A stretch of 64,000 nt of DNA from Gari tellinella. Its lineage: Eukaryota > Mollusca > Bivalvia > Cardiida > Psammobiidae. The DNA is taken from NCBI GenBank assembly GCA_922989275.2, contig OV277862.1, forward strand, positions 19,263,543 through 19,327,542. The letters run 5' to 3'. Of this stretch, positions 24,590 to 37,176 are shown one piece after another. Below the pieces are notes generated by a model. That model was not told the DNA's origin and did not search any database. It saw only the letters and a list, made by a program, of their open reading frames with translations. Each line of letters opens with the position of its first letter. Position 1 is the first letter of the stretch. The position numbers and the translations under genes are program-made.

Positions 24590-26160
24590 TTTCAGTAGCG
24601 TTACGGTGTGTAACCGAGAAAACTCATACATGTATATCTATACTCATAGCCATATACTATATTCTTGTGAAAGAGGGTGAACTTGATAATTTGACAACTA
24701 TAATAATGTATGCCTATGTATATAATATCATATGGTTAAAATGATTTAGTAGAGAGTATAACGTGGGGAAATTTTTTAAAGGGTAGAATTCCCACATCTA
24801 TTCGTCTTTTAATTACAGTGTACCCATGAGAGGTTCACATGTTGTGTGTTAACCATGCAGACCCAGACCAAAGGGCCCCTAAAGGAGTTCTCTGGCTAGG
24901 ATTTACATCTTTTGTAATGGATGCGATCAACTGAAGTAATTATTTAACACTGTCAACTTTATCGAAGAGTATGTTTTTCATTTATTCACATTTTTACCAC
25001 TGAGTATTACAATTATCATAAGATGACCGTGTAGACCCCGATTCAAAGGACTCCTAGTTTAGTGAGTCCCCTGAACAGGGTCTGCAACGCTCATAGATGT
25101 TATCCTATATCTTAATTGCTCTATCTATTTAACTCCCGGCTAGTATAAGTATCTACTAACACTGTATCTATGAGCAGTACACTTGTCTTGTGTTAACAGT
25201 TAATACTTCAAAACTGCGACTCAGACCAATCGGAATCTGCACCGGATATGGATACGATTTGACGTCGTATTTTTGTAACACGCTCAACGCTATCTGGCTA
25301 GTAGTGCACGAATGAAAACACACATGACGTTTATCCTTCCCGCTTAAAGACAACGGAATTCAAAACCCTAAAATATAGAATATAACATTTAATGGGGTAA
25401 TTTTTACTATTGGTATTAGGCTGAGTGGCAAAACAATTTGGAGCCTGATCGGATGCCGGGTTACCCGACGTCTGATCTGTTCCTAACTCTTTGCACTGGA
25501 AATAGCAGTTTTAGCGTAAACGCATTCAATGGGAAAGGATAAAGCTTTCTCCTATGTATGCTAGCCGTGAAGACCCAAATCAGAGGACGCCTGTGAGTAT
25601 TCCGATCAGGGTCTGCACTGCTTATGGATAGGACCACATACTGTATTTGCTTAACGCACTTACCCCTATCAGCGAGTAGACTCTTCATTAAGTAACATTT
25701 TACCAATGGTAAGAACAATTAGCGTGTGTTTACTGTGCATATCCCGATTAGAGGGCCGCGTCTCAAAGAACTACAATTCAAGACTACAAACAATGTTGGG
25801 TAGAGGGTAGGGAAAGCGCTATACAAATGTATTAAAATGCCTACAGTGGTGATCCCTTTTTTCGGACCAGTGCGTTATCTTGAGAAAAATACAAATCTAA
25901 AAGACCGGATGAATGATCTGTCTAAACTTGTATTTCGCATAAAAAAACTAAGAAGGTACAAACAACAATATATACACTCAGTGCAAAAAGAAACGCACAC
26001 TTTTATACAATATTATCTGTATGTAGAAGGAACGTATTTGTGAAATAATCTTTTCATTACAGTCAGTAGTTCCGTCTTGGGCTATCAATGTTGAAAATGG
26101 GAGGTTTATCATTGAATTGGTATCATCACAACCTGTACAAATCGGTGCGGTGTTTTCAAC
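24590..26160. other. Non-coding, with dispersed G-type hairpins
   Basis: No supported gene. Hairpins with CAGTGT...GATCA arms and GGACTCCT-type centres occur near 24868-24915, 25031-25087 and 25566-25621, and a B/A-type hairpin near 25435-25500. Confidence 0.5.
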
Positions 26161-26169
26161 AGGCACCAG

Positions 26170-26416
26170 TTAACTCTTTCGCTGCCAAATTTATCGTGAA
26201 ATTTTTATCCCACCACCGTTTCATTGTCGTCTGCTTCAATTTTGTTGTTTGCAAGATCGTTTCAAAGTAAGATTCAAAGTAATTTGACTTAAAGTATATC
26301 TATACGAGTGTCAAACAGTTTGGATCCTGATCAGACGCCGCGTTACGCGGCGTCTGATCAGGATCCAAACTGTTTGAAAACGCGCCTTTTGACGTCATTA
26401 AGAGTGAAAGGGTTAA
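26170..26416. mobile_element. Family A MITE, complete, 247 bp
   Basis: It runs from TTAACTCTTTCGCTGCC to AAGAGTGAAAGGGTTAA with TTAA on both sides. The central hairpin is perfect over more than 20 bp per arm: GGATCCTGATCAGACGCCG facing its complement around GCGTTACGC. Subterminal phrases GTCGTCTGCTTCAATTTTG and ACGTCATTAAGAGTG define the family. Confidence 0.85.
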
Positions 26417-26808
26417 AATACAGCACAGTAATTTTAAGTATATGTTTTGTCTAAACTTGTGGCAGAATTAAATTGATCTTGAGATATGGTCTTAGTATCT
26501 TAAAAAAGTATCTTAATCTGCGCCTGAGTACAATGTGCGTTTCTTTTTGTACTGAGTGTAACCCCAAAATCTCAAAAAGATTGACCTCTCTCGTCTGACA
26601 ACCTAAACTTGAGCCTTGAAACAGTAGATCATGCACAAGAGCAATTATCAGAGAGGGTTTAGAGTATAAACTTGTTTTCCAAACCTTTTTTTATGATTTG
26701 CGAGATTTCCGGATAATCTAGGGTCCGGATCAACTAGACACCTCTGTATTAAGAACATTTCAACACAACGTTTACATACAGTTTTACATAATTTTTTTTT
26801 TTTACATA

Positions 26809-27023
26809 CAGTGGAGAAAACGTTATTCTCTCCCAATAAACGCGTTTACGCTAAAACTATTATTTCTATTGCAAAACAGTTTGGAGCCAGATCAGACGCC
26901 GGGTAACCCGGCTCTGATTAGGCTCCAAACTGTTTGTTACCAAGATAAACATAAATTATCTGAATTGTCCAAAAGTTGCGTTTCGTTTCGTTTAAACGGG
27001 AAAGAATAACGTTTTCTCCACTG
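26809..27023. mobile_element. Family B MITE, TA-flanked, 215 bp
   Basis: Left CAGTGGAGAAAACGTTATTC and right AATAACGTTTTCTCCACTG are near-perfect inverted repeats flanked by TA. The centre has the GGAGCCAGATCAGACGCCGG hairpin. It is the better preserved member of the pair with 22887-23132. Confidence 0.85.
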
Positions 27024-27712
27024 TACATTAAGTTTACATGATGATATGGCGACCTTATAGCATCTAATACATGTATAATATTCCATTTGAGACTCCACTG
27101 CTATTATGGTGTTTTCCATTTTACAGTCGCTGTCGTAATATAGCTTTTAATTTTCATGTTTTTAATTGGTACGAGTTTGTTGTTTTTGATTATTTAAAAG
27201 AAAATAGATAAAAAGTAATTGGAAAACATTGGTATGTGTTGGTACCTCGACCAGTCACCGCGTTGCGTTGCCTCTGATCAAGTTCCAAACCGCTTGGAGA
27301 TGGTAGATTTTTCGACCTTAACAGTCTAAGGTTGATGTATTGGCCCAAAAAGTGGGTACCGGTACAAAATGTATGCCTCGTATGGGTTCGTGTGGTGCCT
27401 GGTATGGGTCCGCACATTATTATATGTATTTGCCAAAAGTAAGTCAATACCCAATTAAACAAGTTCTTTAATAAATATACAATCACAAAATTAGTGATTT
27501 TTAACACTACCTTTGACTCCGAAAGTTTGACTAATGGTCATGTATGAGAAAATTTAAGAAACGAAATTAATCATTAGTGCAAAAGGTAAAGGTCATCTTA
27601 AAGCAAACACGTTTCTTTTTCAAACATTGGTCATTATGCATTAAAGAAAGCTTCAAATCAATTTAAAATTTTCTTGATTACCTTGCCAATGCTTAAAAAA
27701 TTACATTTTAAA

Positions 27713-30232
27713 ACGCTACGCGAAACCCGCATTGGACATCAACGTCGATTTCTAAAGACGTTATAAACGTTAGTTCGAACATCGTGCGCGACGTACATAC
27801 GTTTAAGCTAGGATATAGATTAACCCTACTGCCCCTTCAGCATTTTTCAAATCAAACATAAGGGGTTATGAGCAGTAATGGTAGCTGTTTAACCCTTTAC
27901 CACGTATCCTGTTTCTAGTTTTGAAGACAGGTGATCACACTAAGCAGGATGAAAGTAAAACAGAATGCACCTTAGGGGGCATTCTGCTTTACTTTAATCC
28001 TGCTTCGAGCCTTCTCTCTACATGGATCTAGAAACTATTTCTTAAGCTGAATATTCATAGCTATAATTATAAAGTTGAATCATTTTGTTCACTGGAGGAA
28101 TAAACTAAAGGCGTAAAAAGGCGTATTTATAGGGTGATGGGTTGACACATGCAGTCCTGGTGACGACTATACTCGCCCTTTACAAACAGTGCACCTGATC
28201 AGAGTTCACCTGTCGTTGGCAAACAGAGTACACCCTGAGCAAATTGATCTTTAACGGACACTGTTTTTCATTTTACAATACTGTGCTAAAACAATCAGAT
28301 ATAGTCATAAATTTGTAATGGAATTGTCCATTAAAAGTTAATTCTTTTTTTTTTTATTCTTTCAATTTTACTTTTGTTATATTCATTAGTTTATACGGTT
28401 ATATTCATTCATTTATACAGTTTTCAGTTTTATTTATACAGTCTATCCCCTCTTCCCCTTCCCCTTCTTACTTACTTACTTTAAAATAACGAAAACCATA
28501 GTTTTCACAACCATCAACCGGCCGTAGCCCGAAATCTTCGAAAGCATAGTATCCACTAAGATCCGACATTTCGTCCAATTGTTAACGCAAACAACCGTCT
28601 ATATAATATAGCCCGTTTGTCCTAGAACATAGAGAAGGTCCAGCTAATTACCATAATCATAGACGTTTGACATAGTGTTTCATTCATAATAAATACAACT
28701 CTGCTATGAGATTGACCGTATTCATTAAATCGACGCATACTGTATTTTGCTACCTACTGATATCAAACAAAATATTATTTCTTGCCCTGATTGTTTGTTA
28801 ATCCGACCCATAGAGATAACTATTACTCATAACGAGTCGTACATATTATACTCGTGACACCGAATTGAAATTCACGGAGTTTGTAATAATTAGAGAGATA
28901 CAGAAGGAGCAGATTGAAAGATAAGAAATAAATGTTAAAAATATACATCCTCTGAAGCTTTGGTGATTGCTTTTGTTTCACAATGAATTAGTAAACTTTT
29001 CAAACGTATCATTCAGTTTGGATATACAGCACTGAGATTTAACTCGAGCAATGTTGCAAAGTATGTCTCCATTGTGCTATTATTCACACCTACCTTTTAT
29101 TTGGCGTTATTTGAAATCGCCTCAGGCATATGCCTTTTCCACAAGGGAATTGGTTGTGTCCTTCATTCTCGTCGCTCTCTTTTTCTCTTTCTACCATTGT
29201 GAAGAATGGTAAAATAACAGAAGTCCGATATATGTGGTCATCGGATTCTGACATGTTTTCTTCTGTCAAAACATCTACCCACTTTCATTGGTATGATCCG
29301 AATGCACAAGTTTACAAGACAGTTCGGAATGTAGCTAAATTCGGCTGCACACCCGCATTCACGTTGTTTGACATGACATAGATCGTGCGTGAAGGGCTCC
29401 GTATAAAAGGGAGCATTCCCCCACTCATTTCAGTACCAAATCCTATAGTGTTGCTACTCATTAGAATCGCCTTGAAGAGACAATTCTAATGAGTAATGAC
29501 ACCATAGGGCTAAATGCAGAAAAACAAGATTTCACTATTTCAAACATGATCAATTTAAGCAGCCAGTATTATGGCGTCTTACATCTTGTTTTCCACTCAG
29601 ATAAAAAATAGAATCACCATTTTCTAATTTAATTGCATTGCGTTTTCGTTTTGATTTTTACGGAACGTTGGTGTTTATCACATACTTTTCATTTCGTTTA
29701 TCTTCAGGGCTGCCATAGGTTGACTAAAAATTTCCAAATTTACATTTTTCAAGTGCAATTTTACGAATCGTACCTTTTCCCCATCGCCTGTTTCTGGTTT
29801 TGTTGACACGTGGCTGCTTAAAGCAGGCTGAAAGTAAAACAGAATGCACCTTAAGGTGCATTCTGCTTTACTTTCAGTCTGCTTTAAGCTACCATGAACT
29901 GGAAAAAATCCGAAGATTTAGGAATAAAGCGTAGAAATGCAGACCTGTATCTCATACATGTATAAGACATACAGGAAGCAAAATAAGACAATCACTTAGA
30001 CCACTCGACTAGCCGGACTATGTACATGTATATCTCTGGGATATATTTAACGTACTTAGCTGTGTAGCGCTGAAGAGTACATAATTTGGCCCGGGTATAT
30101 GTCCGACCCGTGATCAATTTCTGTTGCGTCTTTCGATGCTATAGAATAAATATAGGATTATCTAAAAAAAAATTAAGATTTGAAGACTTTTCTTGAGGGT
30201 ATTTTTAGACTGATCACATTTTTCTGTTGACA
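27713..30232. repeat. Segmental duplication, copy 1
   Basis: From AAACGCTACGCGAAACCCGC to TTTTTAGACTGATCACATT this block matches 35012-37176 in the same orientation at high identity. Differences include a family D MITE present only here (29705-29947), a T-rich expansion near 28340-28440 and a CTCT tract difference near 29175. It contains a family C MITE (27889-28145), an E-type hairpin near 29455-29500 and no convincing gene. Confidence 0.85.
29705..29947. mobile_element. Family D MITE inserted in one duplication copy
   Basis: CAGGGCTGCCATAGG to GCAGACCTG, flanked by TATCTT (left) and TATCTC (right), a 6-bp duplication with one mismatch. The other copy near 36890 has the uninterrupted site. 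The interior holds a strong AAAGTAAAACAGAATGCACC hairpin shared with TTAA-flanked family C. Confidence 0.85.
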
Positions 30233-30259
30233 GAGGTAAGAATGGTATCATGTTAAACT

Positions 30260-30507
30260 TTAACACGTTCACTCTCAATCGTGCTTCAAAGCGCGTTTGC
30301 AAACAGTTTGGATCCTGATCAGACGTCGCGTAACGCGGCGTCTGATCAGGATCCAAGCTGTTTGGCACTCGTTTTGAAATTTCTTTAGTCATACTGACTT
30401 ATATTATAACTTTGAAACGGCATTGCAGATAACAAAATTGAAGCAGATGAAAAAGAAACTTTGAAGGGATAAACATCTCACGAAAATTTTGGTAATGAAA
30501 GGGTTAA
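30260..30507. mobile_element. Family A MITE, complete, 248 bp
   Basis: TTAACACGTTCACTCTC to GGTAATGAAAGGGTTAA with TTAA at both ends. The centre is the GGATCCTGATCAGACGTCG hairpin with its complement; the family phrase AAAATTGAAGCAGA is retained. Confidence 0.8.
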
Positions 30508-30684
30508 AGAACAAGGATAATATCCTTAATAATTTACTATTGGCTGTTGTGGTGCAGTCTGTCTTGCAGTGAAATACTTTGAGTGACTACGAGCGGCGTT
30601 GTAATGATTCAGACACATCTTATAATGGGAGATGTCTACATTATTTCAACCTGCATTGAAAAGCCTCTCGTCGTGTTGTACCAT

Positions 30685-30903
30685 AGACTACATAGATAGA
30701 TATTTTATTCATACATAAGGCCAGAGGCCCAACAGTACACAAGCGTACAAAGCATGCAATACATCGTCAAAGGCAAATGGTATGTTAGCAATGTATACGA
30801 GGGGAAAATGAGACATTGCTTTTGATACATTCACATAAGGATTTATATCTACATAAAAGTATAAGAAGTTTGTTGTGAATTTTTTTACAAGAGACCGTAC
30901 CAT
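30685..30903 (-). mobile_element. 3' end of a non-LTR retrotransposon
   Basis: On the minus strand the block ends CTCTGGCCTTATGTATGAAT followed by AAAATATCTATCTATG, a 3' untranslated region with an AATAAA signal and a short (ATCT)n tail. The preceding minus-strand text has no domain I recognise, so this is a 5'-truncated tail only. The 'GGCCTCTGGCC' end is one I recall from mollusc RTE/L2-like elements. Confidence 0.5.
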
Positions 30904-30958
30904 TATCTAAGTCTTTTTTCGCTGTCCAAATATTTTTATTTTCCTACTTTGCGTACCA

Positions 30959-31186
30959 GGGTCCCGTTTCATAAAACTTCTTACGACAAAAACGGTCGTA
31001 AGTCAAAATTTTACAATACACTTATTTTCTAATTTCTCTATCTAATCCTGTCTTGTGAATTTCTTTGGAATCGTCTTGAAAAGACGATTCCAAAGAGATG
31101 TCAGAAGACAGGATTATATAGAGAAATAAGAAATTAAACGTATCTTAAAAAATTGACTTACGACAACATTTTATGAAACGGGCCCC
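30959..31186. mobile_element. 228-bp palindromic MITE (GGGNCCCGTTTCATAAAA ends)
   Basis: The left end GGGTCCCGTTTCATAAAA is mirrored by TTTTATGAAACGGGCCCC. Complementarity continues inward (TTACGAC/GTCGTAA, AATCCTGTCTT/AAGACAGGATT) to a central GGAATCGTCTTGAAAAGACG hairpin, so almost the whole element folds on itself. Confidence 0.85.
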
Positions 31187-31189
31187 AGA

Positions 31190-32400
31190 TGATTTCGGCT
31201 TTTGTGCACCAAATGGGTTAAAGTATCCATTTAATGCTCAAAAGGCGAAGACGTCAGTTCTTGTAGTAGCATGTGCACGTTTACCTGTTATGAATTACAT
31301 AGAAATATATATATTTAAGCTATTAAACATGTCTTTGTATAATATTTACTACATATACAAGTATAATACTAGAATATTCCATGGAATACTCATCCGGCTC
31401 CTCACATATTTACAATACACATGTGAGTATGCTGACAGCAAAACCTTTCTTTGTATCGCTAATTTACCAATGCCTTTTGCCTTTCCGAACAGAAACAAAA
31501 GATAGAAAGCAAAAGTAAATTAGCAAGTAAAATAAAAAACATGTATCAAATCAAATTTAATATTTCAGTGCGAAGTCTTACTGAGAAATCTGTAAGGTCA
31601 AGCACCGGAACGTTAACCCTTTGAACCCAAGTCACGCACAAATACGTCCTTTACAGACAGTGTATATATGAGGAGTACACTTGTCCTATGTATACAGTGG
31701 ACACATAGGTCTGAGGTCTTCTATGTGAGTACTCTGATCAAGGTCTGCACTGTCTTACATATTGCAATGTGTTGGCAGAAACTACCTTAAATGGAAAAAA
31801 GGACTGGGCTAAAATTGAAACTGGAATTTATCATTTGTGGTATTAGGGAGGGCCGGGTTAAATATACACTTTACTTTTATCTACACTGATGAAATACATA
31901 TTAACTAGGCTACCAACTTTCAAAGAATAAGTAGCTAACATATAGAGCAGTCAAACCCTTTATCAAGTTGCCACTCTTTGAGAGGCATGTACGTAATACA
32001 TGGACACGGGATGCTCACCGCAGACAAAGAGCAAAGTAGAAAGCCTCTTAATGAGCTTTCCACATTGATCCCTTTCCGCACCAAGCAGCCATCTGTCCCA
32101 AGAACTGACCTACAACCATGATTTAAGTGGCCGCCAGCCTCAGAGGTGTATGCCTGTATATTCACTAAGCTAATTGACATAATGCCCAAATAAAGGGAGG
32201 TAATTACGCTTAATTTTTGTATTAGTAATATATATCAAATACAAGTGTTTTTGATTTCTAATTAACAATTATTAAGGTAATGAATAAATTCATTTTATAT
32301 TTCTATGTCTTGGTAATGACTTGGTACTTTAAATCTACATTTATTTAGATTCACCATATCATTTCGAGAATAAGGAAGCTCTGAGTGTTTTTATTGCTAG
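31190..32400. other. No gene recognised
   Basis: Contains a hairpin region near 31655-31755. A less AT-rich island at about 31935-32189 has an 84-codon minus-strand ORF (EAGGHLNHGCRSVLGTDGCL...). I do not recognise it and see no splice context, so no gene is called. Confidence 0.4.
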
Positions 32401-32426
32401 GGAAATTATTAATTTCTTTTTTTTGC

Positions 32427-32441
32427 GGGGGGGGGGGGGGG
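32427..32441. repeat. Poly(G) run of 15
   Basis: Fifteen consecutive G, preceded by GC and a T-rich run. It lies just beyond the 3' end (minus strand) of the adjacent retrotransposon fragment and could be a tail or an assembly-sensitive homopolymer. Confidence 0.9.
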
Positions 32442-32454
32442 TTAAATTTATGTT

Positions 32455-32880
32455 CATTTATCGGTTCACGTAAAATGCAGTGCGTCTTAATTGAAAACTT
32501 TTATATACAAACAATGACATATTTCTAACTTCTTCTATATTTCTCAACTTTAAAAGATCAGCAAACTTCTGAGGACTATGGTGTCTCCAATAATAAGGTT
32601 TAATATATACGCATCTCAGTTCATGGTATAGCGGACATTTTAATGAAAAATGATACTCATCTTCTAGAGTATTACAAAATTGGCATATTCTGGCTTGTCT
32701 AGGTATTAGGTTAGGTTTGTTTCATCTTCTCGTTTCTATTTCAAGACAGTGTGCTGATACTCTTAATCTAGTTAACTCTTGTCTAAATCTTTTGATATTG
32801 ACTACATCTAGATATCTTTTTAAACCCAAAATCAGAAAACAAACGATAGCTGTCAGCTCTTGGGGGAATTTCCAATTTCT
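32455..32880 (-). pseudogene. 3' fragment of a second non-LTR retrotransposon
   Basis: Reading the minus strand with one frame change gives RFRQELTRLRVSAHCLEIE, then IPRQARICQFCNTLEDEYHF followed by SLKCPLYHELR, the RT C-terminal region and CxxC...HxxxxC knuckle of CR1/L2-like polymerases. It is the same domain as at 20500 but clearly diverged, so it is a separate family or an older copy. A stop lies between the two blocks. No catalytic domain remains. Confidence 0.65.
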
Positions 32881-32996
32881 TGATACCAGTTTTGGATGAA
32901 ATTATTATCAATTCTTTGTTTAAGAAGTACCTACATGTATGTGTTACTTCTGTTGAAGATTGATAGATACAATATTGCTTAACTTGTAAGCTGAAA

Positions 32997-33033
32997 GAGA
33001 TAGATAGATAGAGATATAGATAGATAGAGAGAC

Positions 33034-33067
<34 letters not shown>

Positions 33068-33068
33068 C
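32997..33068. repeat. (GATA)n/(GA)n microsatellite
   Basis: GATA-like repeats (AGATAGATAGAG) grade into (GA)n up to about 33068. Confidence 0.9.
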
Positions 33069-33069
33069 A

Positions 33070-34210
33070 TGTACTTTTGTCGATGTATACGTTAGTGTTA
33101 TTATGTATATCATGTCGTGGTGTATGTATCATCGATCGTAACTAGCAATTCAAATGCCTTCTGTTTTCGCTTGACTTTCGATTAAAGGTGCCGTTGAGAG
33201 AGATTGAGAGAGAGTGAGAGAATAAGAGAGATGCTAAATTGATGACAATAGAGCTTATATAACCCCATAACTGTCTGTACCATGGACAAAGGCCTGATGT
33301 ATCTAATGTTGAAAATACCGACAGATACTTGAAGTAATTGAGACAGGAATGCAGAGATTTTTCATTTTCGGAACTGATTGAATTTCCTACGTCCTGGTTT
33401 TGATATGTCGCGTGCAAACGCTGTTTATCTTTAGACCCAGGAGAAATGAATCTAGATCTTAAACTACTAATCTTCGAGTTTATGATTCAATATAATATAC
33501 AGCAGAACTCTGTCCATGAGAAAAATAGTTTCAATAATTGTCATAAGTGCTATGTATACGATGGTGAAATGGTTTATTTTTCACTTTAAATCGCCTTCAA
33601 ATGTTCGACTTTATTTCTATTGAAGGTGCCATAGTAGTACATGTTCATATATTTACATTCAACCTGTAAAGTCCTTATGTAATCCTATTAAAAATATGCT
33701 GTCATCTGCCGATGAACCTTCACTTCGAATCTGGATTTAACCAGTTCGGATTTCCCCCGTGCTATCCGTGGACTTCTTCAAATAGACTACATCGGACACT
33801 TAACACTAAGCTCCCATTGGTCGACGATAATATGACACTAGCGGAGTGATACAGACCCATAGATCGTTGCCATCGCGTTGCTATGTGTGTAAATGGGTTA
33901 AGAAAACAACCGCGACCTGTAATTTTAGAATGTGCTTTGGCAATAGATATTCAAGTTGCACTGTTATTTGTTTGCCTTGTAAGTCATTTCCATTCACAGA
34001 GAGAAAGTTTACTGGAAAAAATCCTGAATTTTTAATACAGTTACAGTACATGTAGTTGGGACTACTTTCTCACCATATTTAGAAACTGGAATGGCTATTA
34101 CATCGACATTACATCTATCAAACCTCTTTGACCGGTATATGATAAATTCTTATACAGAAAAACAAATCTGGCCAATAAACACATTAAATTGACAAGACAG
34201 AAAATATAAA
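33070..34210. other. No gene recognised
   Basis: AT-rich sequence with short ORFs. A second GA-rich patch lies near 33195-33235. No element ends were identified. Confidence 0.45.
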
Positions 34211-34220
34211 TATAAATATA

Positions 34221-34381
34221 AGGAATAAACAACATCTCTTTGCCGCTCATGACGGTATGACTACATTAGCTTCGGGGGGTAAATTTATCGAAAACGCCCT
34301 TCGGGCGTTTACGGAATTTACCCCCTGCGAAGCTAATGTAGTCGTACCGTCATGAACGTCAAAAATATGTTGTTTATTCCT
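34221..34381. mobile_element. 161-bp palindromic MITE
   Basis: AGGAATAAACAACAT faces ATGTTGTTTATTCCT. Inside, CATGACGGTATGACTACATT faces AATGTAGTCGTACCGTCATG, and GAAAACGCCC/GGGCGTTT form the centre, so nearly the full length folds into one stem. Confidence 0.9.
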
Positions 34382-35011
34382 ATAATAAAAAGCTCTGACA
34401 GTTAAAGTTCACCGCAGCAAGGTTAGGTAAGTCTGGTATTATGAGTTAATCTAGTATTGTTTTATACCCAAATTATTATTCAAATTGAAAACATGTTTGA
34501 GCCTGATCAGAGGCCGTGTAACCCGGCGTCTGTGTAGGTTCAAAGCTGTTTTGCCATTGATTCGACTGAGAGAACAGTAAACCATCCAAGTTTATCAAAA
34601 TGTTATTTTTTGTAACCAATTCGTATAAACTGGATGAAAATAGCATTTTCACTATTGAAAACATATCATAATGATAAAATAGAATGGTATTTTGAATTCA
34701 CTAGAGTAAAGTTTCTCTTATTGAGAATTGACCATGCTCGTAACTCGGAGTTAAATCGTGGTTTAACCATGATCTGACTTTGGAGTGCGAGTATACATAC
34801 ATGTCGACTGAATATCAGGGAACAATTGTACTTTTCAAACAAATTATCGAAGTTACTTCCCTTTATTGTAAAGAATGAAATATTGCTAAATTTATTAACT
34901 GCATTATTTCATGTTCGGTTAAGTCAAACTTACCCATATTGCTATATTAAATTGCTATATCTACATTTAAAGTTCTTTCTCTTGAAATCTATATGTAACG
35001 CTACAATTCAA

Positions 35012-36382
35012 AACGCTACGCAAAACCCGCTTTGGACGTCAACATCGATTTCTAAAGACGTAACAAACGTTAGTTCGAACATCGTGCGCGACGTACATTC
35101 GTTTAAGCTAGGATATAAATTAACCCTACCGCCCCTTCAGCATTTTTCAATTCAAACATAGGGGGTTATGAGCAGTAATGGTAGCTGTTTAACCCTTTAC
35201 CACGTATCCTGTTTCTAGTTTTGAAGACAGGTGATCACACTAAGCAGGATGAAAGTAAAGCAGAATGCACCTTAGGGGGCATTCTGCTTTACTTTCATCC
35301 TGCTTCGAGCCTTCTCTCTACATGGACCCAGAGAATATTTCTTAAGCTGGCTATTCATAGCTATAATTATAAAGTTGAATCATTTTCTTCAGTGGAGGAA
35401 TAAATTAAAGGCATAAAAATGCGTATTTATAGGGTGATGGGTTGACACATGCAGTCCTGGTGACGAGTCTACTCGCCCTTTACAAACAGTGCACCTTGCC
35501 AGAGTTCACTTGTCGTTGGCAAACAGTGTGCACCCTAAGCAAAGTGATAGTTGACGGACATTGTTTTAGCACAATATTGTAAAACAATCAGACAAAGTCA
35601 TAAACTGGCAAGACTAAATTTGTAATGGAATTTATATATTTATACAGTCTATCCCTAACTCCTATCCCCTTCCCCTTCTTACTTACTTACTTTAAAATAA
35701 CGAAAACCATAGTTTTCACAACCATCAACCGGCCGTAGCCCGAAATCTTCGAAAGCATAGTATCCACTAAGATCCGACATTTCGTCCAATTGTCTATGCA
35801 AACAACCGTCTATATGATATAGCCCGTTTGTCCTAGAACATAGAGAAGGTCCAGCTAATTACCATAATCATAGACGTTTGACATAGTGTTTCATTCATAA
35901 TAAATACAACTCTGCTATGAGATTGACCGTATTCATTAATTCGACGCATACTGTATGTTTCTACCTACTGATATCAAACAAAATATTATTTCTTGCCCTG
36001 ATTGTTTGTTAATCCGACCCATTGAGATAACCATTACTCATAACAAGTCGTACATATTATACTCGTGACACCGAATTGAAATTCACGGAGTTTGTAATAA
36101 TTAGAGAGATACAGAAGGAGCAGATGGAAAGATAAGAAATAAATGTTAAAAATATACACCCTCTGAAGCTTTGGTGATTGCTTTTGTTTCACAATGAATT
36201 AGTAAACTTTTCAAACATATCATTGAGTTCGGATATACAGCACTGAGATTTTACTCGAGCAATGTTGCAAAGTATGTCTCCATTGTGCTATTATTCACAC
36301 CTACCTTTCTTTTGGCGTTATTTGAAATCGCCTCTGGCATATGCCTTTTCCACAAGGGAATTCGTTGTGTCCTTCATTCTCG

Positions 36383-36413
<31 letters not shown>

Positions 36414-37176
36414 ACCATTGTGAAGAATGGTAAACTAACAGAAGGCCGATATATGTGGTCATCGGATTCTGACATGTTTTCTTCTGTACCCACTTTCATT
36501 GGTATGGTTCGAGGGCAACAGTTTAGAAGACAGTTAGAAAATTGATTAAATGTAGCTAAATTCGGCTGCACACCAGGATTCACGTTGTTTGAAATGAAAG
36601 GGAGCATTTCCCCACTCAATTCAGTACCAAATCCTATGGTGTTGCTACTCATTAGAATCGTCTTAAAGAGACGATTCTAATGAGTAATGACATGATAGGG
36701 CTAAATGCAGAAAACAATATTTCACTTTTTCAAACTTGATCAATTTAAGCAGCCAGTATTATGGCATCTTACATCTTGTTTTCCACTCAGCTAAAAATAA
36801 AATCACCATTTTCTAAACTTAATTGCAATTGCGTTTTCGTTTTGATTTTTACGGAACGTTGGTGTTTATCACATACTTTTCATTTCGTTTCTCTTATACA
36901 TGTATAAGACATACAGGAAGCAAAATAGGACAATCACTTAGACCGCTCGACTAGCCGGACTATGTATATCTCTGGGATAGATTTAATGTACTTAGCTGTG
37001 TAGCGCTGGAGAGTACATAATTCGGCCCGGGTATATGTCCGATCCGTGATCAATTTCTGTTGCGTCTTTCGATGCTATAAAATAAATATAGGATAAAGCG
37101 ATAGAAAATATCTAAACAATTAAGATTTGAAGACTTTTCTTGAGGGTATTTTTAGACTGATCACATTGTTCTATTG
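35012..37176. repeat. Segmental duplication, copy 2
   Basis: Direct duplicate of 27713-30232, shorter because it lacks the family D MITE and a T-rich stretch. It retains the family C MITE (35189-35440), the ACTTACTTACTTTAAAATAA landmark and the hairpin at about 36650-36690. A (TC)n run at 36386-36414 is expanded relative to copy 1. Confidence 0.85.

Noticed and set aside
22887..30507. Recurring palindromes as a CRISPR array or bacterial-type terminators
   Set aside because: Spacing is irregular, copies are flanked by TTAA or TA duplications and the genome is eukaryotic; these are MITEs.
31935..32189. Minus-strand 84-codon ORF in a less AT-rich island
   Set aside because: No recognised motif, no splice signals in phase and no neighbouring exon; a protein search would be needed to reopen it.
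28981..36652. ORFs around the (CT)n tract (29130-29381, 36285-36545, 36374-36652) as a conserved gene in both duplication copies
   Set aside because: Frames differ between the copies through CT-tract length and indels; conservation is explained by the DNA duplication.
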